A stretch of 31,948 bases of DNA, from positions 1 to 31,948 of the forward strand of contig JAUWBH010000054.1 of assembly GCA_030605085.1 (NCBI GenBank). The letters are read 5' to 3'. The notes beneath the pieces were generated by a model. The model had not been told where the DNA came from. It was given only the letters and a program-made list of their open reading frames with translations, and searched no databases. Positions 24,929-31,948 of this stretch are shown piece by piece. This stretch comes from Promethearchaeota archaeon (GTDB lineage: Archaea > Asgardarchaeota > Lokiarchaeia > Sigynarchaeales > SOKP01). Position numbers and translations under genes: made by a program. Numbering within the stretch: the stretch's first letter is position 1; each line of letters opens with the position of its first letter.

Positions 24929-25275
24929 ATGACGAAGAAAACTGAAAAATCCAAAAAAAGTAAAAGAATTCCAATTGGCAAAATAAAATGTACAGATTGT
25001 AATGAATTAATAGACGAAGGATCAATTTTTTGCCCTGAATGTGGCAATAGGATACCAGAATTTTTACGATATACGATATAACCTCACTCAAGGAACCCTT
25101 TAAAATTTCAATTACTACCGAGGAATACATCCCAATAAAAACTAAAATAAATTTTATTTTGTACATAATCCTTTCTATTTTTGGCATTTTAATGACAATA
25201 AAAATGATTCTAAAATGGAACCCTTTAAAATTTCAATTGGAATCGTTTATTATTTGCAACAAATTGCTATTTTAA
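24929..25275 (+). pseudogene. Zinc-ribbon and membrane-segment gene broken by a frameshift
   Basis: From an ATG at 24929 the frame encodes 50 residues with a four-Cys ribbon (CTDC and CPEC) and stops at 25081. Immediately after, the -1 frame reads DITSLKEPFKISITTEEYIP, then a membrane segment around FILYIILSIFGILM and a stop at 25275. The two together look like one gene of about 115 residues. A 7-bp tandem duplication ACGATAT ACGATAT sits at the break, and a perfect 22-bp direct repeat lies within the second half (25092-25113 and 25217-25238). It may be a pseudogene or an assembly indel; the zinc ribbon alone could also be a real 50-residue protein. Confidence 0.5.
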
Positions 25276-25446
25276 ATGAATTAGCGTTTATTTGTATATT
25301 TTTAAAAATTATAAGTTAGAACATTATATCTATTCTACTGATTTTTTTTAATTCAAAAAGAACAAAATTAAATATAATTAAAATTTTTTTAAAATTGATT
25401 GTCAGAATTTTTGACAATTTTTACAAAATGTAATTTGGTAATTAAT

Positions 25447-25707
25447 TTGGTCAATGGAATAGTAAAATGGTTCAATAGCCGAAAAGGCTATGGTTTTATT
25501 ACCTCTGAAGATGAAAAAGATGTTTTCGTCCACTATACGGCAATTTCAGGTGATCAGAACGATTTTAAAATTTTATACGAAGGAGACAAAGTGGAATTTG
25601 AGATAACCGAAGGGCAGAAAGGACCTCAAGCTTCTGATGTTAAGGTTATTGAAAGGGCGCCTCAGCAATTTAAAGGAAATCGCGGTGGAAGATCTTTCCG
25701 CTACTAA
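25447..25707 (+). CDS. Cold-shock domain protein
   Basis: The cold-shock fold is clear: [17 protein letters not shown] (RNP-1-like KGYGFI) then DVFVHY (RNP-2-like), with KGPQASDV at the end of the domain, followed by a short Gly/Arg-rich tail ([10 protein letters not shown]). These small proteins bind single-stranded RNA or DNA and melt RNA structure. I place the start at the TTG at 25447, giving 86 residues with the usual two to three residues before GIVKWFN; the TTG at 25399 would add a 16-residue tail unlike the family. Cold-shock proteins are patchy in archaea and usually reflect transfer from bacteria. Confidence 0.9.
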   Translation: MVNGIVKWFNSRKGYGFITSEDEKDVFVHYTAISGDQNDFKILYEGDKVEFEITEGQKGPQASDVKVIERAPQQFKGNRGGRSFRY

Positions 25708-26254
25708 ATTAGTAGGTAATAATATAAAGTAATAATAAATATAATAATAAGTAGTAACAAGTAGTAAGGATTGTCAAGTTTAATACCCATACAATTATTA
25801 ATAATACTTATTTTCTTTTTTTTTATATTTGGTTGAAAATTCAGAGTTTACATTAATAATCATTAATTTTTTCAAGAAACTCATCAGATTTTATCTGTTT
25901 TTTATCAAAGTTTTATAATATTAGGTATTTTTATCCTGATCGCTCAAGAAAGCACACCCATTTATGGGGTTGAGGAATTGAGCCTTATTTTTTCAGAGAA
26001 AAAATCAAAAAACCACCTGCCCGTAATCCATTTAAATGAGGATTCCTTCTTTTTACAAGTAAATGATTCAAGCTATGAATGTTCGGATATATCCGAATAA
26101 AATGCAACGAACTCAGATTGGACTTTGATGTGAAATTTTTGTTTAAATAAGGGCAAGAAAAAATATTATAAAAATTTTTGCATTAAAATAAATATTGCTT
26201 TAATCATTTTATTATTAAAATTTCATTAAAAAACAATCAAATTCGGTAAATAGA
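25708..26254. other. Gene-free stretch with a start-less open frame
   Basis: About 547 bp. One plus frame is open from 25867 to 26100 (77 codons), with hydrophobic LGIFILIA followed by ESTPIYGVEELSLIF and ending NDSSYECSDISE. It has no ATG, GTG or TTG start, and an overlapping frame upstream (VENSEFTLIIINFFKKLI) could join it through a frameshift. This suggests a decayed or mis-sequenced membrane-anchored protein. The remaining sequence is AT-rich, with repeated GTAGTAA-like words at 25738-25766. Confidence 0.35.
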
Positions 26255-27286
26255 ATGGTAAATAAAATTGAAGTTAAAATTTGCTTAATAGGGTGCGGTA
26301 GGGTTGGCACTAGTTTTCTTCAATTACTAAATGAAAAGAAAGAAATGTTGAAGAAGAACTTCAATTTAAGCTATAATGTTGTTGCCATCTTCGAATACGA
26401 CGGAGCGCTAATAAATGAAGGTGGAATAAACATAAAAGAAGTTTTAGAAAAGGGAAATAATTTTAGAGAATTACCTTATTGGAATAGTGACCTTAAAGCA
26501 AAAGAGATGATCTCTAAATTGAATATAAATTTATGCGTTGAAACAACCCCTACGAATCACGAGACTGGCGAGCCAGCACTGTCGCATATTATCGAAGCGT
26601 TAAGCAACGGAATTGATGTAGTTTCTTCAAATAAAGGTCCATTTTATTTACAGTACAAAAAAATTATGGAATTAGCGAAAGAAAAAAATTGCTTTGTAAA
26701 ATACGAAGCTACAGTAGCAAGCTGTGTTCCAGCCTTATCTATCAAAGATTATCTTGCCGGAAATAAGATTATTGGTATTAAAGCAATATTAAATGGTACT
26801 TCCAACTACATCCTAAATAGGATGACTGCTGAAGGAGTTGCCTTCGCGATTGCTTTGAAAGAAGCTCAAGAATTAGGATATGCTGAAACAGATCCAACCT
26901 TAGATATTGAAGGATTTGATGCTGCTGCGAAAATAACAATATTGGCGAATATATTACTGGGTTGGTCAAAAACTATTAAAGATGTAAAAATTAAAGGGAT
27001 TACAGAAGTCACTCCTCAAGCAATAGAATTAGCTAAATCTGATGGATTAGTGATTAAACATTTAGCAATAGCCAATGTGGAAGATGAAGAATTAATCGTA
27101 GAACCTCGTTTAATTGAAAGACATTCACCACTAAATATCGGAGGCGTCTTAAATATAATAGAACTAAGCACTGAATACGCAGGACCAATCATTTTAATGG
27201 GAAGAGGTGCTGGAGGTTTTGAAGCGGCATCAGCAATGTTAAACGATCTAATTAATATTGTGAAAACTAGAGAAAATATCAAATGA
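26255..27286 (+). CDS. hom: Homoserine dehydrogenase
   Basis: The 343 residues reduce aspartate semialdehyde to homoserine on the way to threonine and methionine. The Rossmann glycine motif is at 13-18 (GCGRVGTS), VVSSNKGPF carries the catalytic Lys region, followed by YEATVASCVPAL and LNGTSNYIL. The conserved homoserine dehydrogenase segment EAQELGYAETDPTLDIEGFDAA follows. There is no aspartokinase fusion and no C-terminal ACT domain, so it is the short form. Regulation may come from the separate ACT gene upstream at 24266. It is followed 28 bp later by a TIGR00725 gene and then threonine synthase. Confidence 0.95.
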   Translation: MVNKIEVKICLIGCGRVGTSFLQLLNEKKEMLKKNFNLSYNVVAIFEYDGALINEGGINIKEVLEKGNNFRELPYWNSDLKAKEMISKLNINLCVETTPTNHETGEPALSHIIEALSNGIDVVSSNKGPFYLQYKKIMELAKEKNCFVKYEATVASCVPALSIKDYLAGNKIIGIKAILNGTSNYILNRMTAEGVAFAIALKEAQELGYAETDPTLDIEGFDAAAKITILANILLGWSKTIKDVKIKGITEVTPQAIELAKSDGLVIKHLAIANVEDEELIVEPRLIERHSPLNIGGVLNIIELSTEYAGPIILMGRGAGGFEAASAMLNDLINIVKTRENIK

Positions 27287-27314
27287 AATTATAAACAATC
27301 TGAAGGTTAATCTT

Positions 27315-27863
27315 ATGAATTTTGATTTTAAAAAGGATTGTAAAGGTGTTATTTCTGTAATTGGTGCTAGCGAGATCGATAAAGACACTGAAAGAAAAGC
27401 AATTGAATTGGGAAGGTTATTAGCGAAAAATAACTACGCTGTAGCTTGTGGGGGTTTATTAGGTGTAATGGAAGCTGTTTGTAAAGGAGCTAAAGAAGAA
27501 AATGGACTAACAATTGGAATTATACCTTACAAAGATAAGTCCGCTGCTAATAAATATGTCGACATCGCAATTCCTGTTCCCTTTTCACAAGCTAGGAATA
27601 TTGTCGTGGTACTTTGTGGAGATATTTGCGTCGCAATTGGAGGTAAAGCAGGAACTCTTACAGAAATGGCTTTAGCTTGGATTTATGGAAAACACATTGT
27701 TGCATTATCCAGCGTTGAAGGTTGGTCTTCGAAATTAGCAGGTCACAAAATTGATGATCGCAGGACTGATATGGTTTATAACGCTAAAACACCCCTAGAA
27801 GTAATTCAAATAATAAATAAATTATTTAAATCAAAAAAACCTAAGGCATTCGAATTTTCCTAA
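27315..27863 (+). CDS. TIGR00725 family (LOG-like Rossmann) protein
   Basis: The 182 residues have the nucleotide-binding fold of the LOG and lysine-decarboxylase-like group: VISVIGAS at the start, the glycine-rich CGGLLGVMEAVCKGA near 51-65, and GGKAGTLTEMALAW near 113-126. TIGR00725 members are small proteins of unproven function related to molybdenum-cofactor carrier proteins and cytokinin-type phosphoribohydrolases. The PGGxGTxxE motif of phosphoribohydrolases is here GGKAGTLTE, so it is not a canonical LOG enzyme. It lies between hom and thrC in the same direction, an arrangement that may be incidental. Confidence 0.85.
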   Translation: MNFDFKKDCKGVISVIGASEIDKDTERKAIELGRLLAKNNYAVACGGLLGVMEAVCKGAKEENGLTIGIIPYKDKSAANKYVDIAIPVPFSQARNIVVVLCGDICVAIGGKAGTLTEMALAWIYGKHIVALSSVEGWSSKLAGHKIDDRRTDMVYNAKTPLEVIQIINKLFKSKKPKAFEFS

Positions 27864-27924
27864 TAAGTTTAATAACTATTATAAAATTCAATAAAGAAAT
27901 AAAAATCAAAATGGTGATTAATAC

Positions 27925-29277
27925 ATTTTATATCATTCTACTAACTACAATACTACTGATGTAGATTTTAAAACGGCTATTCTAAGGGGTCAAGCCTTAG
28001 ATAAAGGTCTTTACATGTTAAATAAAATTCCTCAATTAGAACCAGATAAAATATTTTCTTTTAGAGATTTAGAACTTAATGAAATTGGTTTTGTAGTATT
28101 ATCTAAAATTATTGGAAATGCTATATCCGATGATAATCTTAAAATTATAATTTCCAGTGCTTTGAATTTTGAGGTACCAATTAAAAAAATAGATAATAAT
28201 GATTATATATGTTATTTAGATCGAGGACCAACATGCAGTTTTAAAGATATTGGAGCACGAACATTAGCAAGAATAATGGAGCATTTTCTTGAGATTGATG
28301 CGAGGAATATTGTAATTTTAACCGCAACATCAGGGGATACTGGGGGAGCAGTTGCTCAAGCTATGCATGAAATGTCTACAATTAAAGTTGTTGTTCTCTA
28401 TCCTAAAAATGAAATAAGCGATTTACAGAGAAAACAGATGACAACTTTAGGAAAGAATGTTACTGCTATAGGAATAAATGGAAAATTCGATGACTGCCAA
28501 AGACTTGTAAAAACAGCATTTGCAGATCCAGATTTAACTTCACTCAATTTATCTTCAGCTAATTCAATTAATATCGGAAGATTGCTACCGCAAACTCTTT
28601 ATTATTTCTGGAGCTATTCACGTGTTTCGGAAAAGAAAGGTGAAAAAGTTATTTTCTCTGTTCCATCGGGTAATTTTGGAAATCTGATGGGGGGATTAAT
28701 TGCGTTTAAAATGGGCCTCCCTGTAAAAAAGTTTGTATCAGCCGTTAACGAAAATGACGAATTTCCGAGATTTTTAAGTTCAGGAATTTACGAAAAGATT
28801 GAACCATCAAGAAAATGTATTTCTAACGCGATGAATGTAGGCCATCCCTCAAATCTAGCAAGGTTAATTGATTTATACGGAGGTCAGATTGATGAAACTG
28901 GAGTGATACGTAAAAATCCAGATTTAAAAGAAATACAAAATGATATAGTTTCTTATTCTATAAATGATGATTTGACAAGAAGAACAATATCAGAATTTTA
29001 TAAAAAATATAATATGGTTATTGAGCCGCACGGAGCTGTAGGTTGGGCTGCGATGAGAATTTATCGAGAAAAATATCCTAAAGACAATCAATATAAAGCG
29101 ATTAATTTAGAAACTGCTGATCCTGCCAAGTTTCCCGATGATATTATCTCTTTAATTAATATTACTCCTAAAACGCCAAATTCCTTAGAAATCATTTCTA
29201 ATAAAGAAGAAATTCCAAATCCCGTCGAAATTCATGATTACCAAGATTTTAAAAAATATTTAAAGGAAAATTTTTAA
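27925..29277 (+). CDS. thrC: Threonine synthase, start unclear
   Basis: This PLP enzyme turns O-phosphohomoserine into threonine. GPTCSFKDIGAR holds the PLP-binding Lys (K77 counted from the ATG at 28015), followed by TATSGDTGGAVAQAM, SANSINIGRLLPQ and PSGNFGNLMGG. The family's N-terminus (YHSTN then a Gly-Leu-Y segment) is encoded before 28015: YHSTNYNTTDVDFKTAILRG at 27931-27990, then QALDKGLYM up to 28017. So an ATG start at 28015 would cut away a conserved strand. The longer frame is open only from 27922 and has no ATG, GTG or TTG; an ATT at 27925 is possible, or a one-base error joins it to the ATG at 27911. It follows the TIGR00725 gene and hom. Confidence 0.93.
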   Translation: MLYHSTNYNTTDVDFKTAILRGQALDKGLYMLNKIPQLEPDKIFSFRDLELNEIGFVVLSKIIGNAISDDNLKIIISSALNFEVPIKKIDNNDYICYLDRGPTCSFKDIGARTLARIMEHFLEIDARNIVILTATSGDTGGAVAQAMHEMSTIKVVVLYPKNEISDLQRKQMTTLGKNVTAIGINGKFDDCQRLVKTAFADPDLTSLNLSSANSINIGRLLPQTLYYFWSYSRVSEKKGEKVIFSVPSGNFGNLMGGLIAFKMGLPVKKFVSAVNENDEFPRFLSSGIYEKIEPSRKCISNAMNVGHPSNLARLIDLYGGQIDETGVIRKNPDLKEIQNDIVSYSINDDLTRRTISEFYKKYNMVIEPHGAVGWAAMRIYREKYPKDNQYKAINLETADPAKFPDDIISLINITPKTPNSLEIISNKEEIPNPVEIHDYQDFKKYLKENF

Positions 29278-29474
29278 AAAAAAATTATTTTTTTACGGTT
29301 GGTCATTTTATAGCTTCTCTATAGAATGTAAAGAAATAAATAAGACTGTTGAATAATAACTCATTAGAAACAAATGGATATTTTTGAGAGAAAATTTTAA
29401 ATAAATAAAATAAATAAAGAAGAAATAATCTTATACTTTGAAGATAAATTTTTAGTTAATAATATAAGAATATA

Positions 29475-29481
29475 AAAGGTG
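29475..29481 (+). promoter_or_regulatory. Ribosome-binding site deciding a TTG start
   Basis: AAAGGTG lies seven bases before the TTG at 29489. It supports TTG as the start of the GTPase gene; the earlier ATG frame at 29479 is a different, unrelated frame. Confidence 0.6.
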
Positions 29482-29488
29482 CGGAATT

Positions 29489-30433
29489 TTGGAATATCTA
29501 AGAGAAGAAGAACCAGAACTTCCAAAAATTCTCTTCACTGGACTCGATACGGCCGGAAAAACATCTATCATTTTAGCACTTCAAAGAGAATTTTCAAAAA
29601 TAGCGAATATAACACCAACGAGGGGCGCTCAAAGAAGAATTTTTACTTTTTTCGGAAGAAAAATAAGTGAATGGGATTTAGGTGGACAAGTAAGTTATAG
29701 AATTTCCTATTTAAAAAATCCTACTAAATATTTTGAAGGAACTGAAATCGCAATATATGTTATTGATATTCAAGATCAAACCAGAATAAAGGAATCCTTA
29801 AGTTATTTAAAAGATGTAGTAGAACAATTTAGAGAGCTAAATATTAATCCCCCAATTAATGTGTTTTTTCACAAATTAGATCCCGTTTTAAAACAAAACT
29901 ATCAGGATGAAATAAGTAATTTAATAGTTGATTTGATTTTAAAAATAAAGCACTTAGCGAATTATCAAAAGATCCAATTTTTTCAAACCTCAATTTATGA
30001 TCTACCTACAATCATAAACGCGATGTCCAAAATTTTTCTAGACTTATATCCGAAAACGAGATTAATTGAGAAAACAGTTGAGGAGTTTGCTAGTAAATTA
30101 AATTCGGAGGGATTAATAGTCATTGATAATAATTCTCTTGTAGTAGGTTCTTATTACGCAGATGAAGAAACTAAAAATATTTTAATGAAGTCAGTGCCGT
30201 TATTTATGGCGTTAAACGACAGCCTTAGAGAGAATACACCAGGTTTGCCTGAGGATCAAATAGTTGCTTCCAGATTTGGAAGATATCTTCTATTCAAGCA
30301 AATAATGTTAGAAGAAAGCGTTATTCCTTATCATATTCTTCTCATTAGAAGCGATAATCCCTGGAATTTACAAATTTCAAGTGAAGGTTACAACGAGTTT
30401 TTTAGAATGATGAAAGCCTTATTCTACAAATAA
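29489..30433 (+). CDS. Rag/Arf-like small GTPase with a C-terminal roadblock-like domain
   Basis: The 314 residues fall in two parts. The GTPase domain (about 10-185) has G1 GLDTAGKT at 18-25, a switch-1 Thr in TPTRG at 42-46, G3 WDLGGQ at 62-67 and G4 HKLD at 128-131. G1 and G3 resemble Arf; HKxD instead of NKxD is the mark of Rag/Gtr GTPases. The C-terminal 115 residues (EEFASKLNSEGLIVID onward) look like the roadblock-type domain that Rag proteins use for pairing. In eukaryotes Rag proteins act on lysosomes as heterodimers under Ragulator; Asgard archaea have such proteins with unknown roles. A roadblock protein is encoded next (30740), a likely partner. Start is TTG with a good ribosome-binding site. 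Confidence 0.85.
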   Translation: MEYLREEEPELPKILFTGLDTAGKTSIILALQREFSKIANITPTRGAQRRIFTFFGRKISEWDLGGQVSYRISYLKNPTKYFEGTEIAIYVIDIQDQTRIKESLSYLKDVVEQFRELNINPPINVFFHKLDPVLKQNYQDEISNLIVDLILKIKHLANYQKIQFFQTSIYDLPTIINAMSKIFLDLYPKTRLIEKTVEEFASKLNSEGLIVIDNNSLVVGSYYADEETKNILMKSVPLFMALNDSLRENTPGLPEDQIVASRFGRYLLFKQIMLEESVIPYHILLIRSDNPWNLQISSEGYNEFFRMMKALFYK

Positions 30434-30591
30434 TATAAAAAGAAAAAAATTAAGATCTTTAGAGATTAATTCTGAGGGAAATAAATAAAACCTTGCTTGA
30501 TTTTATAGGTCTAATTCTATTGATTTAATAGAAGTACATTTTTAAATACGATTTGAGAGAAATTAACAAATAATTTTCATCCGTTCCCTAT

Positions 30592-30609
30592 AAGAAGAGC
30601 CCCTCTTTT
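30592..30609 (+). terminator. Likely terminator hairpin after the GTPase gene
   Basis: AAGAG at 30595-30599 pairs with CTCTT at 30603-30607 around CCC, with two more weak pairs outside, and T residues follow. A second weaker inverted repeat (30605-30612 with 30624-30631) overlaps it and is followed by a T-rich stretch. Either could end the GTPase transcript. The rest of the 306-bp gap is AT-rich promoter-like sequence. Confidence 0.4.
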
Positions 30610-30739
30610 GTAATAATTTAAAATACAAGGGAAGAAATTTTATTTTATTTAATATTACAAAAATTAATAAAATCAGATTTTTATAATTTAGATAATAGTT
30701 AAAACTTAAATCAAATTGTAACATAGAGAAAATCTTTAA

Positions 30740-31846
30740 ATGATAATCTGTAGTAATTGTGGCGCTACTAATACTGAGTACGAGGGACGGATCTGTAGAA
30801 AATGTGGAGCTCTCCTCCCAATATCTTCTAAACCACCAAGAATTCGACTACCAACTCTAAATTCTGAAAAAAAAGGAAAAGAATCTATGAAATCGTCCAA
30901 CAGTATCCTTCAAAATAAATCGGCAATTAGTAAAAAAAATAAAATCTATAATCCTATATACGGAGAACTGCAATTATTTGCCTCTAAAAAACCAAATAAA
31001 ACGGAATTGCATGAAATTCCTAAAAATCAAATTAGCTCAAATCAGCCTGGAAGTTCTTCAAAACATCAAAAAAAAAAAAAAATTAAACCGAAAAATTTAA
31101 CTAAAATTCCTTCTGAACTCCCTACTAAATCTTCTACTAAAAAAACCAAAGGACTCACGGAAATTACGCCTAAATCTTTTAAAAGTTCAATTATAGCATC
31201 TAAAGGAGTATATGGGTCTCCAAAAGTTAAAGTATCAGAACCTCAGAAGAAAAAATCAACGATAAATCCTTCTAGCATGACTACTAAAAAAACACTAGTT
31301 CCTCAAGATATATCGGTTTATAAACGGAAACAATTGGAGGAGGACATGCTAGATGTATTGTCAGTTCTCTCAAAAAAATTTCCAAAAGTAGAGAAACCTA
31401 AGTCAAAAACACCCAAAGCTAAGAAATCTAAGGAAGTAATACCTCCTGCTAGTTTTAATGAAATATTAAAACAACTTTTAAAATTTGATTTACACATTGA
31501 AGCTTCAGCAATTATGAAGAATAATGGCTCAATTCTGGCATCGGCTTTATCAGATAACATTTCGGATACCTTATTTTCCACAATTGGACAGAATCTATCT
31601 ATGATTGGAACCGATATTATAGAAGGTTTAAGTGCCGGGAGTTTAAAATCCATTAAAATAGAAGGGACTAAAGGCATATTAGACCTCGCACCAATAGATA
31701 GAGAATCTAAAAATCTTAAAGATATGATGTTAATAATATTCTCTCATCCTAAAGTTAAAAGCGGAATAATAAGCTTCGCCGTAAGTATTGTTCAGAAAAA
31801 AATAAAAGAATATTTAGGATTAGATAAACCTTACGATCGTTTATAA
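30740..31846 (+). CDS. Zinc ribbon, linker and roadblock/LC7 domain protein
   Basis: The 368 residues have three parts. A four-Cys zinc ribbon is at C4, C7, C19 and C22. A long Lys/Ser/Pro-rich disordered linker (about 30-200) contains many poly-Lys tracts. The C-terminal domain (about 235-355) has the roadblock/LC7 pattern: FNEILKQLLKFDLHIEASAI, ILASALSDN, a central MIGTDIIEGLS and the final LMLIIFSH-like strand. Roadblock proteins pair with each other and with Rag and Arf-type GTPases, as MglB does for MglA or Ragulator for Rag. Being next to the GTPase at 29489 in the same direction makes it a likely regulator. Its last six bases overlap the end of the convergent partial gene at the window edge. 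Confidence 0.82.
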   Translation: MIICSNCGATNTEYEGRICRKCGALLPISSKPPRIRLPTLNSEKKGKESMKSSNSILQNKSAISKKNKIYNPIYGELQLFASKKPNKTELHEIPKNQISSNQPGSSSKHQKKKKIKPKNLTKIPSELPTKSSTKKTKGLTEITPKSFKSSIIASKGVYGSPKVKVSEPQKKKSTINPSSMTTKKTLVPQDISVYKRKQLEEDMLDVLSVLSKKFPKVEKPKSKTPKAKKSKEVIPPASFNEILKQLLKFDLHIEASAIMKNNGSILASALSDNISDTLFSTIGQNLSMIGTDIIEGLSAGSLKSIKIEGTKGILDLAPIDRESKNLKDMMLIIFSHPKVKSGIISFAVSIVQKKIKEYLGLDKPYDRL

Positions 31847-31948
31847 AAATTGGTAAGTTTCTGCAAAACTCCAAAATTTATTCCAATCATCAATCTTTCC
31901 ACTATTGGAAAAACCAGCCTTAAGGTTATCGGACTGTGCGCTCGTCGC
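31841..31948 (-). CDS. C-terminal end of a protein related to the one at the window start
   Basis: The minus frame is open from the window end to a stop at 31841, giving the last 35 residues of a gene that continues outside. Residues such as DNLKAGFSNSGKIDDWNKFW match the plus-strand gene end at 142-250 (22 of 35 identical), with similar DNA through GATAACCTTAAGGCTGGT. Too short to name the family. It ends overlapping the roadblock gene by six bases. Confidence 0.55.
   Translation of the reverse strand, partial: ATSAQSDNLKAGFSNSGKIDDWNKFWSFAETYQFL

Noticed and set aside
24804..25187. Minus-strand frame of 127 codons rich in Ile, Leu and Phe
   Set aside because: It is antisense to the zinc-ribbon frame with clear CxxC pairs; the apparent membrane protein is an artefact of AT-rich DNA.
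31318..31677. Minus-strand frame of 119 codons inside the roadblock gene
   Set aside because: Shadow of the roadblock domain frame, with no start signal or family match.

Overview
This AT-rich window looks like a Lokiarchaeia-type Asgard archaeal chromosome fragment. The evidence is archaeal-style genes (UPF0147, archaeosortase, stand-alone MtrH, a tRNA with introns, HEPN/MNT) next to a Rag/Arf-like small GTPase and a roadblock protein, which are eukaryotic-signature families typical of Asgard archaea. Genes are short-spaced and some have Shine-Dalgarno sequences of the GGTG type. No function here was tested; all calls come from reading the sequence and its translations.

Layout. 1-250 and 31841-31948 are two related gene ends (22 of 35 residues identical) pointing inward from opposite ends of the window. 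393-7800 holds a tRNA-Pro with two apparent introns, UPF0147, a PEP synthase with a C-terminal extension, a relic of an alpha-2-macroglobulin-like gene, an acetyltransferase, two membrane proteins and a macro-domain protein. 7900-10050 holds a HEPN/MNT toxin-antitoxin pair followed by decayed MNT 3' ends, then a pyruvate-kinase-like protein without the C-terminal domain.

10.4-19.6 kb is the most unusual part. Two paralogous genes with three zinc-binding repeats and a possible nuclease domain lie in the same orientation, and they enclose a set of mostly minus-strand genes: a QueC-like PP-loop enzyme, a thymidylate-synthase-like protein, two tandem VWA-domain paralogues with different C-terminal tails and near-identical leaders, a small frameshifted gene and a YkgJ-type cysteine-cluster protein. 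The two flanking genes share 98% identical DNA tracts and related 3' flanks, so the block may be a recombining accessory island. I infer this; I know of no described system with this composition.

19.9-31.9 kb is more housekeeping-like: an M42 aminopeptidase, an archaeosortase, an MtrH-family methyltransferase followed by an AIR-synthase-like protein (methanogenesis-marker-2-like) and a double ACT protein, a zinc-ribbon/membrane gene broken by a frameshift, a cold-shock protein, then homoserine dehydrogenase, a TIGR00725 protein and threonine synthase (a threonine branch). It ends with a Rag-like GTPase and a zinc-ribbon/roadblock protein, probably partners.

Several small genes (14.6, 16.8, 17.9, 25.1 kb and the start of thrC) are interrupted by single-base shifts or lack a normal start. 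Either the region holds many young pseudogenes or the assembly carries indel errors; reads would decide.
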